Translations under genes and position numbers: made by a program | Assembly (NCBI GenBank): GCA_045600205.1 | Contig: JAZRXM010000002.1 | Location: forward strand, 1 to 31,315 | Reading direction: 5' to 3' | Length of the DNA stretch: 31,315 nt | From: Firm-04 sp045600205 | Lineage (GTDB): Bacteria; Bacillota; Clostridia; Oscillospirales; Ruminococcaceae | Notes under the pieces: generated by a model | The model's input: only the letters and a program-made list of their open reading frames with translations | Told to the model about the DNA's origin: nothing | Database searches by the model: none | Shown here: piece after piece, positions 7,096-13,728 of the stretch | Layout: every line of letters starts with the position of its first letter | How positions within the stretch are numbered: the stretch's first letter is position 1

Positions 7096-7710
7096 TTCAA
7101 TGCCCATAACAGTCAGAAACGTCTTCATCAGAGCAATCTGCGTTTTGGCATCAGGAATCTTATCCTGCATTACCATTTGAACCGCCTTTTGAAGCGGCAC
7201 GCGCTCAACCTCCAGAAATTCATTATGGTCAAGCTGCTGCTCAGCAAAATGCAGTCCCTGCGCAAGATACATATAAATGACTTCTTTATCATAAGCAGGA
7301 GTCGGGAACAGGCTGCCGAGCGGATAAATGCTATCCGCTGTTGCGCCGACTTCCTCTTTCAGCTCCCGAATGCCGCATTGCATAGGATCCTCGCCGTATT
7401 CCAGTTTTCCGGCAGGCACTTCCAGGGTTTCACTGCCGTGTGGATAGCGGAACTGACGTACCATCAAGACTTCTCCCTCATCAGTCAGCGGCACGACACA
7501 GGCACCGCCCGGATGATGGATCACCTCACGAATTGCAGTTTCGCCATTTTCAAGACGCACACTGTCTTTCGTGACGCGAAGGATCTTGCCATTATAGATT
7601 TCTTCGGAATCAATGCGGGTTTCTTTCAAATGCAGGTCAGAAAGGATGCAGTGTGCATTGTCTGCACAAGCTGCACACTGACCGTCACAGCTTCTTTTTT
7701 CATTTGACAT
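7093..7710 (-). CDS. Nudix hydrolase, ADP-ribose pyrophosphatase type, with N-terminal Cys cluster
   Basis: 205 residues from ATG 7710, chosen because AAAGGAG precedes it by 12 nt; a longer in-frame ORF to 7875 lies inside the upstream gene and has no ribosome site. The Nudix box is perfect (G-x5-E-x7-REL-x-EE-x-G): it begins at GKLEYGE and ends REL-KEEVGA. The upstream IREVIHHPGGACVVPL and the downstream SPTPAY-like stretch (LFPTPAYDKE) match bacterial ADP-ribose pyrophosphatases (NudF/YqkG), which split ADP-ribose to AMP and ribose 5-phosphate. The N-terminus is odd: C8, C12, C15 and C21 form a compact cluster that could bind zinc. The start overlaps the stop of the YfhO-type gene by about 10 nt, so the two are co-transcribed. 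Confidence 0.9.
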   Translation of the reverse strand: MSNEKRSCDGQCAACADNAHCILSDLHLKETRIDSEEIYNGKILRVTKDSVRLENGETAIREVIHHPGGACVVPLTDEGEVLMVRQFRYPHGSETLEVPAGKLEYGEDPMQCGIRELKEEVGATADSIYPLGSLFPTPAYDKEVIYMYLAQGLHFAEQQLDHNEFLEVERVPLQKAVQMVMQDKIPDAKTQIALMKTFLTVMGIE

Positions 7711-10213
7711 CAGATTCAGGTTCTCCTTTATCAGGCTCCGAGTGCGGCGGATAGATGTTCTTGGATGCCGCATACTGCAAATACATCTCGTGAATCGGCA
7801 GTGATTCATCGGAGCAATAATCATAGCAATGGGTGTGTCGGATCGGCGCACCTGTTTTTTTACGTTTTCCTGCAAAAATCAGCAAGTACACAATGAGCAG
7901 GAACCCGCCGCCAGCTGTCAGTATCAGACCGCTCCGCAGTCCCGGCGTTTCGTAATGGAACGTAATGACATTCGCGCCTGCCTCGCCCATCACAGCCATA
8001 AAGCCGTAGTTGACGAGTTCAATCTCAACGGGTTTTCCGTTGACTTCCGCAGACCAGCCGTTCTCAGCGGGAACAGAAAAGAATACCATTTCAGGCTTTT
8101 CCAGATGAATCGAAGCCTCAAAACCGTAGGAATCATAGCGGAACGTATCACAGCAATCCGCACGCCGCTCCTCACAGGTCTGAAGATACTGTTCCTCATC
8201 AATGCCGTACATTTTCTGTAGCGGCATCTGATTTAATGTATCTTCGTACTTTTCAATCTGTTCGTCATCCATGACAAGTGCGGACAGCATCACTTTTTCC
8301 TTGCTGACACCGGAAAGTGATTTTACACTTTCCTTTGATACATAATTATCATATGCCATGCCCATCGGGAGATAGTATTCATTCTCATAGATATAAAAGG
8401 AATTTTCCTTTCCGAGATACTGAAATCCCGGCATACCGCAGTCAAAATCGTATTCTTCCGTCTGGTCAGTATAGGACTTATCGAAATAATACTTGACATT
8501 GAACATTCCACGAAGCGGAAAATGTTTTTCTTCCGCACGGGATGCCACATCACGAGTGATGCCCATTTCGGAATAAAAATCCATAATAGAGGTCGGTACA
8601 ACGCTCTGGAAACAGCGCATATTGGAGTATCCCCAGAACATAGGGTAATTATCATAATCCTTGGAAATATCAACGCGGAAAAACTGATTTTCTTCCGGCT
8701 CTACAAGGGTGATATCCTTACCGCCCTCAATTGCGTAGTTGACATAAAATGTGGGATACATACTCATGGCAATGCCGTAGTAGACCATAGTGCCGCAGCA
8801 AACCAAACAGCACAGCACAGTACTCCAAAGCGCACCCGTCAGATAGGGCGTGCCTTTTTTTCGCTGCAGCAAGAAATACGCACACAGATACAGCATGCCG
8901 CCACAAATCACCAAACAAAGCCAGAAATACCACGGATACTTCGGCAAATCAAAGAAATGCAGTTTATCGTCCGCATCCTTGGTTGGGAAGCAGGCGATCA
9001 ACGCAAACAGCAACAACATGATCCCGCAAACGGTCACACCGCCGCGCCATTTGATTTTGCGATTGTCGAGCGCATAAGAAGTCATCAACGCCATAATCAG
9101 AATCGGCATGAAGTACCAGCGCGCATAATAGTCGCGGTTGAACGTATAGAACATGGAGTTGAAAACAGGAATAAACGCACAAACAATGCAAATTGCGGTC
9201 AAACGGGTTGCCCAATGCTTCCGTTTCTGTGCCATGAACGAAATGACACCTGCCATGGAAAACAGCGGAAAATATCCGCCAATGGACGCCCATTTCGCAT
9301 AGTCAGAACTAAAAAGATTCGGTCTTGCAGGCGAATCGGGAATCATGAAAAAGCTGAGTAAAATTCTCGGAATGCGGGTACGATCAGAAAACAGTGCCAT
9401 GTCCATTCCTGTTAAGTACGTACCAACGCGATTATTGGATAGAATCGCAAGGCATGAAGGCAACAGCATAAATGCTGAAAGCATCACTCCAATGACAGAT
9501 TCCAGTGCAATCGAAAAGAATTTCCGCAAGCTGACGTTAAAATCCTTGCAGGGGCAGCGGCAGATAAAATACAGAATGACAAAAACAACTTCGCCTGTGA
9601 AGAAGTAGTAATTGAGCATTGCCATAAAGCCTGTACACAGTGCAAAAACACCGCGACGGTCATTATTGACACGCTCCTCCAAAGCAATCAGCAGGAGCGG
9701 GAAAAATGCAGTTACATCGTGGAAATGATTGAAGAACAGATTAAACATCTGGAATCCTGAATAGGCATACAAAAGCGCACCGATCATTGCCGCTTGTCTG
9801 CTGCGCACAAATCTGCGAATGAACGCATACGAAGTCAGTGCAGCAACACCGTGTTTCAGAGCCAGCAACGGCGCAATCAGATATGGAACCGCTGCGCTTG
9901 GAAATAGCAGCGACAACCAGAAAAACGGGCTGCCCAATAAATAGAACGAATAAGAACCGATAAAGTTTGCGCCCAAATCGGTCTGCCAGTTCCACCCGAT
10001 TTCACCATTTCGAATCGCATCGTGTGCGAGATGGTAAAATGGAATCTGCTGAGAGTTAAAATCGCCGTAAAATACAAAATATCCGCCTGTGATGACCATG
10101 ATTGGAACAGCAATCATGAAAAAGATCACACAGCCAAGCAGAAAAATTTGCAGATACGGTTCTTTGCGGTCATCGCGCAAGCAACTTGCCGAAAAAGGAT
10201 TCTGTAAAGTCAT
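7700..10213 (-). CDS. YfhO-family multi-spanning membrane protein
   Basis: 837 residues from ATG 10213 (GAGGCGG just upstream; TTG at 10225 also in frame). There is a hydrophobic helix at about 22-48, then the family-typical stretch FYGDFNSQQIPFYHLAHDAIRNGEIGWNW, which resembles the first extracytoplasmic loop of GT-C glycosyltransferases and carries acidic residues. About a dozen membrane helices follow, then a large extracytoplasmic C-terminal part (about 500-770), a last helix (about 775-795) and a Cys/His-containing cytoplasmic tail. YfhO in Bacillus is involved in glycosylation of lipoteichoic acid; a similar surface-polymer glycosylation role is inferred. A TTTACT-N17-TATAAT promoter lies upstream. 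It overlaps the Nudix gene. Confidence 0.85.
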   Translation of the reverse strand: MTLQNPFSASCLRDDRKEPYLQIFLLGCVIFFMIAVPIMVITGGYFVFYGDFNSQQIPFYHLAHDAIRNGEIGWNWQTDLGANFIGSYSFYLLGSPFFWLSLLFPSAAVPYLIAPLLALKHGVAALTSYAFIRRFVRSRQAAMIGALLYAYSGFQMFNLFFNHFHDVTAFFPLLLIALEERVNNDRRGVFALCTGFMAMLNYYFFTGEVVFVILYFICRCPCKDFNVSLRKFFSIALESVIGVMLSAFMLLPSCLAILSNNRVGTYLTGMDMALFSDRTRIPRILLSFFMIPDSPARPNLFSSDYAKWASIGGYFPLFSMAGVISFMAQKRKHWATRLTAICIVCAFIPVFNSMFYTFNRDYYARWYFMPILIMALMTSYALDNRKIKWRGGVTVCGIMLLLFALIACFPTKDADDKLHFFDLPKYPWYFWLCLVICGGMLYLCAYFLLQRKKGTPYLTGALWSTVLCCLVCCGTMVYYGIAMSMYPTFYVNYAIEGGKDITLVEPEENQFFRVDISKDYDNYPMFWGYSNMRCFQSVVPTSIMDFYSEMGITRDVASRAEEKHFPLRGMFNVKYYFDKSYTDQTEEYDFDCGMPGFQYLGKENSFYIYENEYYLPMGMAYDNYVSKESVKSLSGVSKEKVMLSALVMDDEQIEKYEDTLNQMPLQKMYGIDEEQYLQTCEERRADCCDTFRYDSYGFEASIHLEKPEMVFFSVPAENGWSAEVNGKPVEIELVNYGFMAVMGEAGANVITFHYETPGLRSGLILTAGGGFLLIVYLLIFAGKRKKTGAPIRHTHCYDYCSDESLPIHEMYLQYAASKNIYPPHSEPDKGEPESDVK

Positions 10214-10255
10214 AATCCGCCTCAATCCATCAAATAAAAAACGCCATATGAGGAT

Positions 10256-10284
10256 ATTATATCACAAAGAAAAGCAAAAGTAAA
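10256..10284 (-). promoter_or_regulatory. Promoter of the YfhO-type/Nudix operon
   Basis: Minus strand TTTACT (10284-10279), 17-nt spacer, TATAAT (10261-10256), about 40 nt before the start codon of the membrane-protein gene. The -10 is perfect and the -35 has two mismatches to TTGACA. Confidence 0.7.
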
Positions 10285-10294
10285 GCGTTTCTCG

Positions 10295-10306
10295 GAACTT
10301 TTGTTC
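10295..10306. promoter_or_regulatory. Perfect palindrome GAAC-N4-GTTC, LexA-box-like
   Basis: GAACTTTTGTTC lies 10 bp upstream of the -35 of the YfhO-type operon and just after the tetR stop codon. The core equals the Gram-positive LexA/DinR half-sites, and lexA is encoded in this window. About half of random 31-kb windows would contain this 8-base core, and the central bases do not fit the full DinR consensus, so it may be chance. Confidence 0.25.
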
Positions 10307-10312
10307 AGATTG

Positions 10313-10969
10313 TTACGGTTTCGCCGTCGATGCATGATATTCGAAATAGGATGGAGCTTTCGGGAGCACTACATCATTCTGTGGAATCCGCTGCACATGG
10401 CTGTCCACAGGGATCTTAACAGAAAGCACCATACCGTGATATGCAGGCACGAGCATATCCAGAATTTCTCTGTCAGAGAAACTATAGCCGCCTGACCACT
10501 GCATGGAAGCCATGCCCTGTAAATACATCCAAAGGCTGCGGTAGAGGTTTTCTGCCTGTTCGCGGGAAAGCCCCTCATGCTCACAGAAGAAGTCCAGAAT
10601 GCGCTCATAGTGGCCTTCTGCGCCCAGATAGTCCATTAATGTCCGCTCAGGGCATTTTTGCATAAAAAGCAACGCAAAAAGATTCGGCTCAAGGCTCGCA
10701 AAACGGATATAATATAGTGCAAAATACTTCGGATAAGGTTTCTCTGCAAAGCACGGCTCAATATAACGATTGTACTCTGCTCTTGCTGCTTCGGTCACTG
10801 CCGCGAGCAGCGCATCCATTGTCGGGAAATGCGTGAAAATCGGCTGTGACGATGCCCCTAACTTTGCGGCAACCAAGCGGACCGTCAAAGACTCCGCACC
10901 ATGTTCACGAATGACATCCAATGCGGCTTCCACTACACTTTCACGCGGAAAACGAATTTTCGGTGCCAT
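10313..10969 (-). CDS. TetR/AcrR-family transcriptional regulator
   Basis: 218 residues. The N-terminal helix-turn-helix domain (about 8-55) reads VVEAALDVIREHGAESLTVRLVAAKLG followed by SSQPIFTHFPTMDALLAAV, the TetR-family pattern with an unusual QPIFTHF recognition end. The C-terminal ligand-binding domain (60-218) has the WHG-like low-conservation pattern; its ligand is unknown. The strong ribosome site GGAGG precedes ATG 10967-10969. A consensus promoter and two tandem operator-like repeats precede it, so autoregulation is likely. The gene is divergent from the sigma-like/PepSY gene and lies upstream of the YfhO-type operon; either could be a target, but no copy of the repeat lies at their promoters. 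Confidence 0.9.
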   Translation of the reverse strand: MAPKIRFPRESVVEAALDVIREHGAESLTVRLVAAKLGASSQPIFTHFPTMDALLAAVTEAARAEYNRYIEPCFAEKPYPKYFALYYIRFASLEPNLFALLFMQKCPERTLMDYLGAEGHYERILDFFCEHEGLSREQAENLYRSLWMYLQGMASMQWSGGYSFSDREILDMLVPAYHGMVLSVKIPVDSHVQRIPQNDVVLPKAPSYFEYHASTAKP

Positions 10970-10983
10970 ATGATTCCTCCTTT

Positions 10984-11015
10984 ATATGACGAGCGTTATA
11001 TATTCCGCGTTATAT
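10984..11015. promoter_or_regulatory. Tandem TetR operator-like repeats
   Basis: ATATGACG-AG-CGTTATAT (10984-11001) is an 18-bp palindrome with one mismatched pair. Fourteen bp further, ATATATTC-CG-CGTTATAT (10998-11015) repeats the right half-site GCGTTATAT exactly with a poorer left half. The second copy overlaps the tetR -10 box, and the first covers the start region and leader. Placement and shape fit an autoregulatory TetR operator with two dimers. Confidence 0.6.
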
Positions 11016-11042
11016 TATAGCACTGTGTTCTGAAATTGTCAA
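11014..11042 (-). promoter_or_regulatory. Consensus promoter of the tetR gene
   Basis: Minus strand TTGACA (11042-11037), 17-nt spacer, TATAAT (11019-11014): a perfect housekeeping-sigma promoter, which suggests strong expression unless repressed at the overlapping operators. Confidence 0.85.
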
Positions 11043-11063
11043 TAAAAAATTATCCAAACAGCA

Positions 11064-11092
11064 TTGACAAGACAAACTTTTTCGGTTATAAT
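11064..11092 (+). promoter_or_regulatory. Consensus promoter of the sigma-like/PepSY gene
   Basis: TTGACA (11064-11069), 17-nt spacer, TATAAT (11087-11092). The leader to the start codon is about 95 nt and AT-rich. The -35 boxes of this and the divergent tetR promoter are only 21 bp apart (11043-11063). Confidence 0.85.
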
Positions 11093-11194
11093 AAAAATAA
11101 TTGGAGATAATCCCATAATTTGATTTATTATATTTACAATTATAACATAAAATTGTATTTCGCTAACGTAAAACAGGAAGGGAGGCGAATCGGT

Positions 11195-12880
11195 ATGCCC
11201 AAAAGCATCTCTCCGAATCCAAATCTCCGTAAAACGCTATGGAAACTTGCATTACTTTATACCGGAAATGAAGCATTATCAGAAAAATTCGTCGGCAATG
11301 CCTATGCAGCATCCTGCCGTGCGGGCAATGCGCCTGATGCATTCGAAGCTGCAGCAAAACAACTGTTGCATGCATTCAAATCGCAGGCAGATGACCCCAA
11401 TCCTTCTGATATTGCGGAAAATTCGCCACTTTTGGAATTATTCCGTCTTTCCGATTCGCAGCGGATTCTATGCGCGATGCAACTTTGCGGTCTGACTGAC
11501 GCGCAGATGTCTGATATTCTGGACTGCACACTGACCGAACTCAAGCAAAAGCAAGTCAAAATGAACCGTTCTCTGCGATTTTCCGAGAATGCCACAGTAA
11601 GCATAGAATCGTTGCAGGCAGCCGCAGATGCATTAACATTATCAGAAGATGCTATTCATCGGACTGACGCTATATTCGATAAGAAAATGTCTGAAAAGGC
11701 AGATTCCACGCGAAAAATTGAATTGCGTCAAGGCGGAACGGTACAGGAAATCGTCCGTACTGAAGAAACCGTTCAGCCGGGTGATCCCAAACCGATTCAC
11801 ACCAACGCCAAAACGATTCGACTGCCTATATGGGGGCTGGTGCTTTGCATAACCCTGCCGATGATGGCAGTCGGAATTACAGCAGGGCTGTTATTTTCCC
11901 GCGGCAGAACACACACGCCGAAGGAATCCTCTATCCCGTCCGTCAACAGCATGGTGCATATCTCCACCACGCCTACGGGAGAAGTTGTCATCGACTCCCC
12001 TTACCTTGATTTTGCACAAGCAAGGGAAAAAGCACTCCTTTACGCAGAAATTCAATCTGCCGATGCAACGTTTATCAAAACCAAGCTGATTCCGGAATCC
12101 ACACCGGTCAGCTATGAACTCACGTTTCTGGATAAAAAAGGCACACAGTACGATTATTTTATTGATGCAGAAAGCGGTGCGCTGATTGACTACAATACAA
12201 TCCAGACCAATACGGTTGTCAATACCAAGGAATTCTTACCGCTTGATAAAGTACGAAGCATCGCATTGGAAAGTGCCGGCTTGACGGATGCCATCTTCAC
12301 CAAAGAAAAACTCGCAAATGAAAGCGATGTATACTATTATAAAATTGAATTCAATGACACAACAGGAAAATCTTATACTGTGCAGTTGCTTGCAACAACA
12401 GGCGAATTACTCAAGTATTCAGTAAAAGAAGCCAACTCCCCTGTCGTCCAAAATGCCATTTCCATGGAGTCTGCCAAGCAGCAGGCTTTACTCCGCGCAG
12501 GCGGACTAAACGAATCACAGGTCACATTCACCAAGGAAAAACTCGACGGAAGCGTGTATCTGCTGGCATTCACGATTGAGGACGGCACACAGTACACCAT
12601 TGAACTCGATGCGCAATCAGGGCTTGCCAATACGGTGGATGTCATTCTCGTATCAGCGGATACCAAAGACTTCATCGGATTTACCCAAGCCAAAGCAATC
12701 GCGTTGCAAAAGGCAGGTCTGAGCGATGCAGAGCCGATTGTCTACACAAAAGCCAAAATTGACCGTGACAATGCGGCATATGTCTACGAACTGGAATTCG
12801 AAACCGAGGATTACAGTTATGAAGTACGGCTGAACACCCGTACCGGCGAGGTTTTGAAGTACCGTGCATGGTTCCGATAA
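11195..12880 (+). CDS. Membrane-anchored protein: sigma-factor-like cytoplasmic part, one TM helix, four PepSY domains
   Basis: 561 residues from ATG 11195 (GGGAGG upstream; longer in-frame starts have none). Residues 10-42 (LWKLALLYTGNEALSEKFVGNAYAAS) resemble region 2 of ECF sigma factors. Residues 82-128 (LFRLSDSQRILCAMQLCGLTDAQMSDILDCTL) resemble region 4 with its helix-turn-helix. Both are degenerate. A polar linker leads to one membrane helix (209-233) and an outside part of four PepSY-like repeats (271-333, 347-408, 422-480, 495-557), each about 60 residues with a DAESGAL- or NTRTGEVLKY-type end. PepSY domains are known as protease-inhibitor or signal modules. The topology (inside N, outside C) suggests an envelope sensor that acts through, or descends from, a tethered sigma factor. 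That is inference; anti-sigma binding is an alternative. Confidence 0.75.
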   Translation: MPKSISPNPNLRKTLWKLALLYTGNEALSEKFVGNAYAASCRAGNAPDAFEAAAKQLLHAFKSQADDPNPSDIAENSPLLELFRLSDSQRILCAMQLCGLTDAQMSDILDCTLTELKQKQVKMNRSLRFSENATVSIESLQAAADALTLSEDAIHRTDAIFDKKMSEKADSTRKIELRQGGTVQEIVRTEETVQPGDPKPIHTNAKTIRLPIWGLVLCITLPMMAVGITAGLLFSRGRTHTPKESSIPSVNSMVHISTTPTGEVVIDSPYLDFAQAREKALLYAEIQSADATFIKTKLIPESTPVSYELTFLDKKGTQYDYFIDAESGALIDYNTIQTNTVVNTKEFLPLDKVRSIALESAGLTDAIFTKEKLANESDVYYYKIEFNDTTGKSYTVQLLATTGELLKYSVKEANSPVVQNAISMESAKQQALLRAGGLNESQVTFTKEKLDGSVYLLAFTIEDGTQYTIELDAQSGLANTVDVILVSADTKDFIGFTQAKAIALQKAGLSDAEPIVYTKAKIDRDNAAYVYELEFETEDYSYEVRLNTRTGEVLKYRAWFR

Positions 12881-12890
12881 CAAAAAAGGA

Positions 12891-12916
12891 GGCTGTACCG
12901 AAATCTTGGTACAGCC
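12891..12916 (+). terminator. Stem-loop terminator after the PepSY gene
   Basis: GGCTGTACC (12891-12899), 8-nt loop, GGTACAGCC (12908-12916): a 9-bp perfect stem 10 nt after the stop. The T-tract after it is weak on the plus strand, but on the minus strand CCTCCTTTTTTG follows, so it may mainly terminate the convergent small-protein operon. Confidence 0.7.
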
Positions 12917-13004
12917 GTTATAATTTGTAAGAATTGGTGGTGGGGATAAACAAGCATTCGGGGATCAATCACAAGTTGCAGGCACATCCGCGCCTACGGG
13001 AATG

Positions 13005-13193
13005 TTACTCACAGTACCAGAAATGATCGCTCTTTTGCTTTTCCGACGGATTTTCGGTTTTTGGTTCTTCATCGTTGGCAGTAACCGAAACAATACCCGA
13101 TGCACTCGGTACATTGATCGAAAAGCCCTGAGAACCACCGAATCCCTGATCGGAATCCGTATCATTCAGTACGAATTTTCCGTCGCTGTTCAT
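13005..13193 (-). CDS. Small protein of unknown function, 62 residues, aromatic C-terminus
   Basis: Starts at ATG 13193 after a near-perfect AAGGAGGG ribosome site with a 6-nt spacer. It is hydrophilic, with a Gly/Ser stretch (FGGSQGFS, about 18-25), a small-residue segment (NVPSASGIVSVTA), an acidic/Lys region (DEEPKTENPSEKQK) and the ending HFWYCE. There is no signal peptide or membrane helix. I do not recognise the family. Shape, size and the strong promoter shared with the next small gene could fit a peptide precursor (acidic leader, aromatic/Cys C-terminus), but no modification enzyme or transporter is nearby. An overlapping minus-strand frame continues to 12965 with a quite different tail. 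It is second in a two-gene operon and convergent with the sigma-like/PepSY gene. Confidence 0.6.
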   Translation of the reverse strand: MNSDGKFVLNDTDSDQGFGGSQGFSINVPSASGIVSVTANDEEPKTENPSEKQKSDHFWYCE

Positions 13194-13289
13194 TCTAATC
13201 CCTCCTTTTTGAAAAATCAAAGTTCAGATAAATCTGGTTTTCCTATTATAACGCCTGCGATGCAGAGCATTTGCTTCCGATGACAGCTC

Positions 13290-13457
13290 TCAGTCAAAAT
13301 CTGAAAAGATATCATCATCCGCCGTATCATCCACGGAAATCTGCTCCAAATGACATTGTTCCAATTCACTGAGCATTTTTTCCGCAAAGGATAATAATTC
13401 AGTTTCCGACTCATTGGAAACGTCCAAGTCCCCATCGGAAACGACATGGTTTTCCAT
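13290..13457 (-). CDS. Very acidic small protein of unknown function, 55 residues
   Basis: An ORF below the usual length cut-off, from ATG 13457 with GTGGAG 5 nt before it, ending TGA at 13292-13290. About one third of residues are Asp or Glu, with a single Lys, giving a strongly negative protein. The middle (LLSFAEKMLSELEQCHLEQ, about 21-39) should form an amphipathic helix with one Cys, and the tail is a run of Asp residues ending in DFD. I do not recognise the family. It is the first gene after the consensus promoter at 13574-13602, followed 96 nt later by the 62-residue gene. Codon-level evidence is limited by its length; promoter, ribosome site and position support it. Confidence 0.55.
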   Translation of the reverse strand: MENHVVSDGDLDVSNESETELLSFAEKMLSELEQCHLEQISVDDTADDDIFSDFD

Positions 13458-13573
13458 TTTCTCCACCTCACTTCGTTGTTTGCTGCATTTACATTTAAAA
13501 TATCGAGTTTACGTCATTTGTCTACAATTCTTGAACCATTTTTGATTTTGTTTTGTTTTCTTCTCTTTGTCAT

Positions 13574-13602
13574 ATTATAACACAATTATCTTACTATGTC
13601 AA
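13574..13602 (-). promoter_or_regulatory. Consensus promoter of the small acidic protein operon
   Basis: Minus strand TTGACA (13602-13597), 17-nt spacer, TATAAT (13579-13574). Both boxes are perfect. The leader of about 110 nt is A-rich with no evident stable hairpin. The rest of the 13458-13728 gap holds only this promoter and the terminator at 13688-13717. Confidence 0.85.
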
Positions 13603-13687
13603 TGGATTTTAAGAAAGTTTACAATTTGTTTTGAAATTTGTTCTCTTTTTATGATAATCAAGATAAATATTACATTACGTATAAGAA

Positions 13688-13717
13688 ATCCGCATACAGA
13701 AGAAACTGTATGCGGAT
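13688..13717 (-). terminator. Terminator of the acyl-CoA synthetase operon
   Basis: ATCCGCATACAG (13688-13699), 6-nt loop, CTGTATGCGGAT (13706-13717): a perfect 12-bp stem 11 nt after the stop of the fused synthetase gene. On the minus strand it is followed by TTCTTAT, a short T-rich tail. Confidence 0.85.
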
Positions 13718-13728
13718 GATCTTTTCTA

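Noticed and set aside
7711..7875. N-terminal extension of the Nudix gene
   Set aside because: The residues overlap the C-terminus of the YfhO-type gene and lack Nudix-family similarity; AAAGGAG points to ATG 7710.
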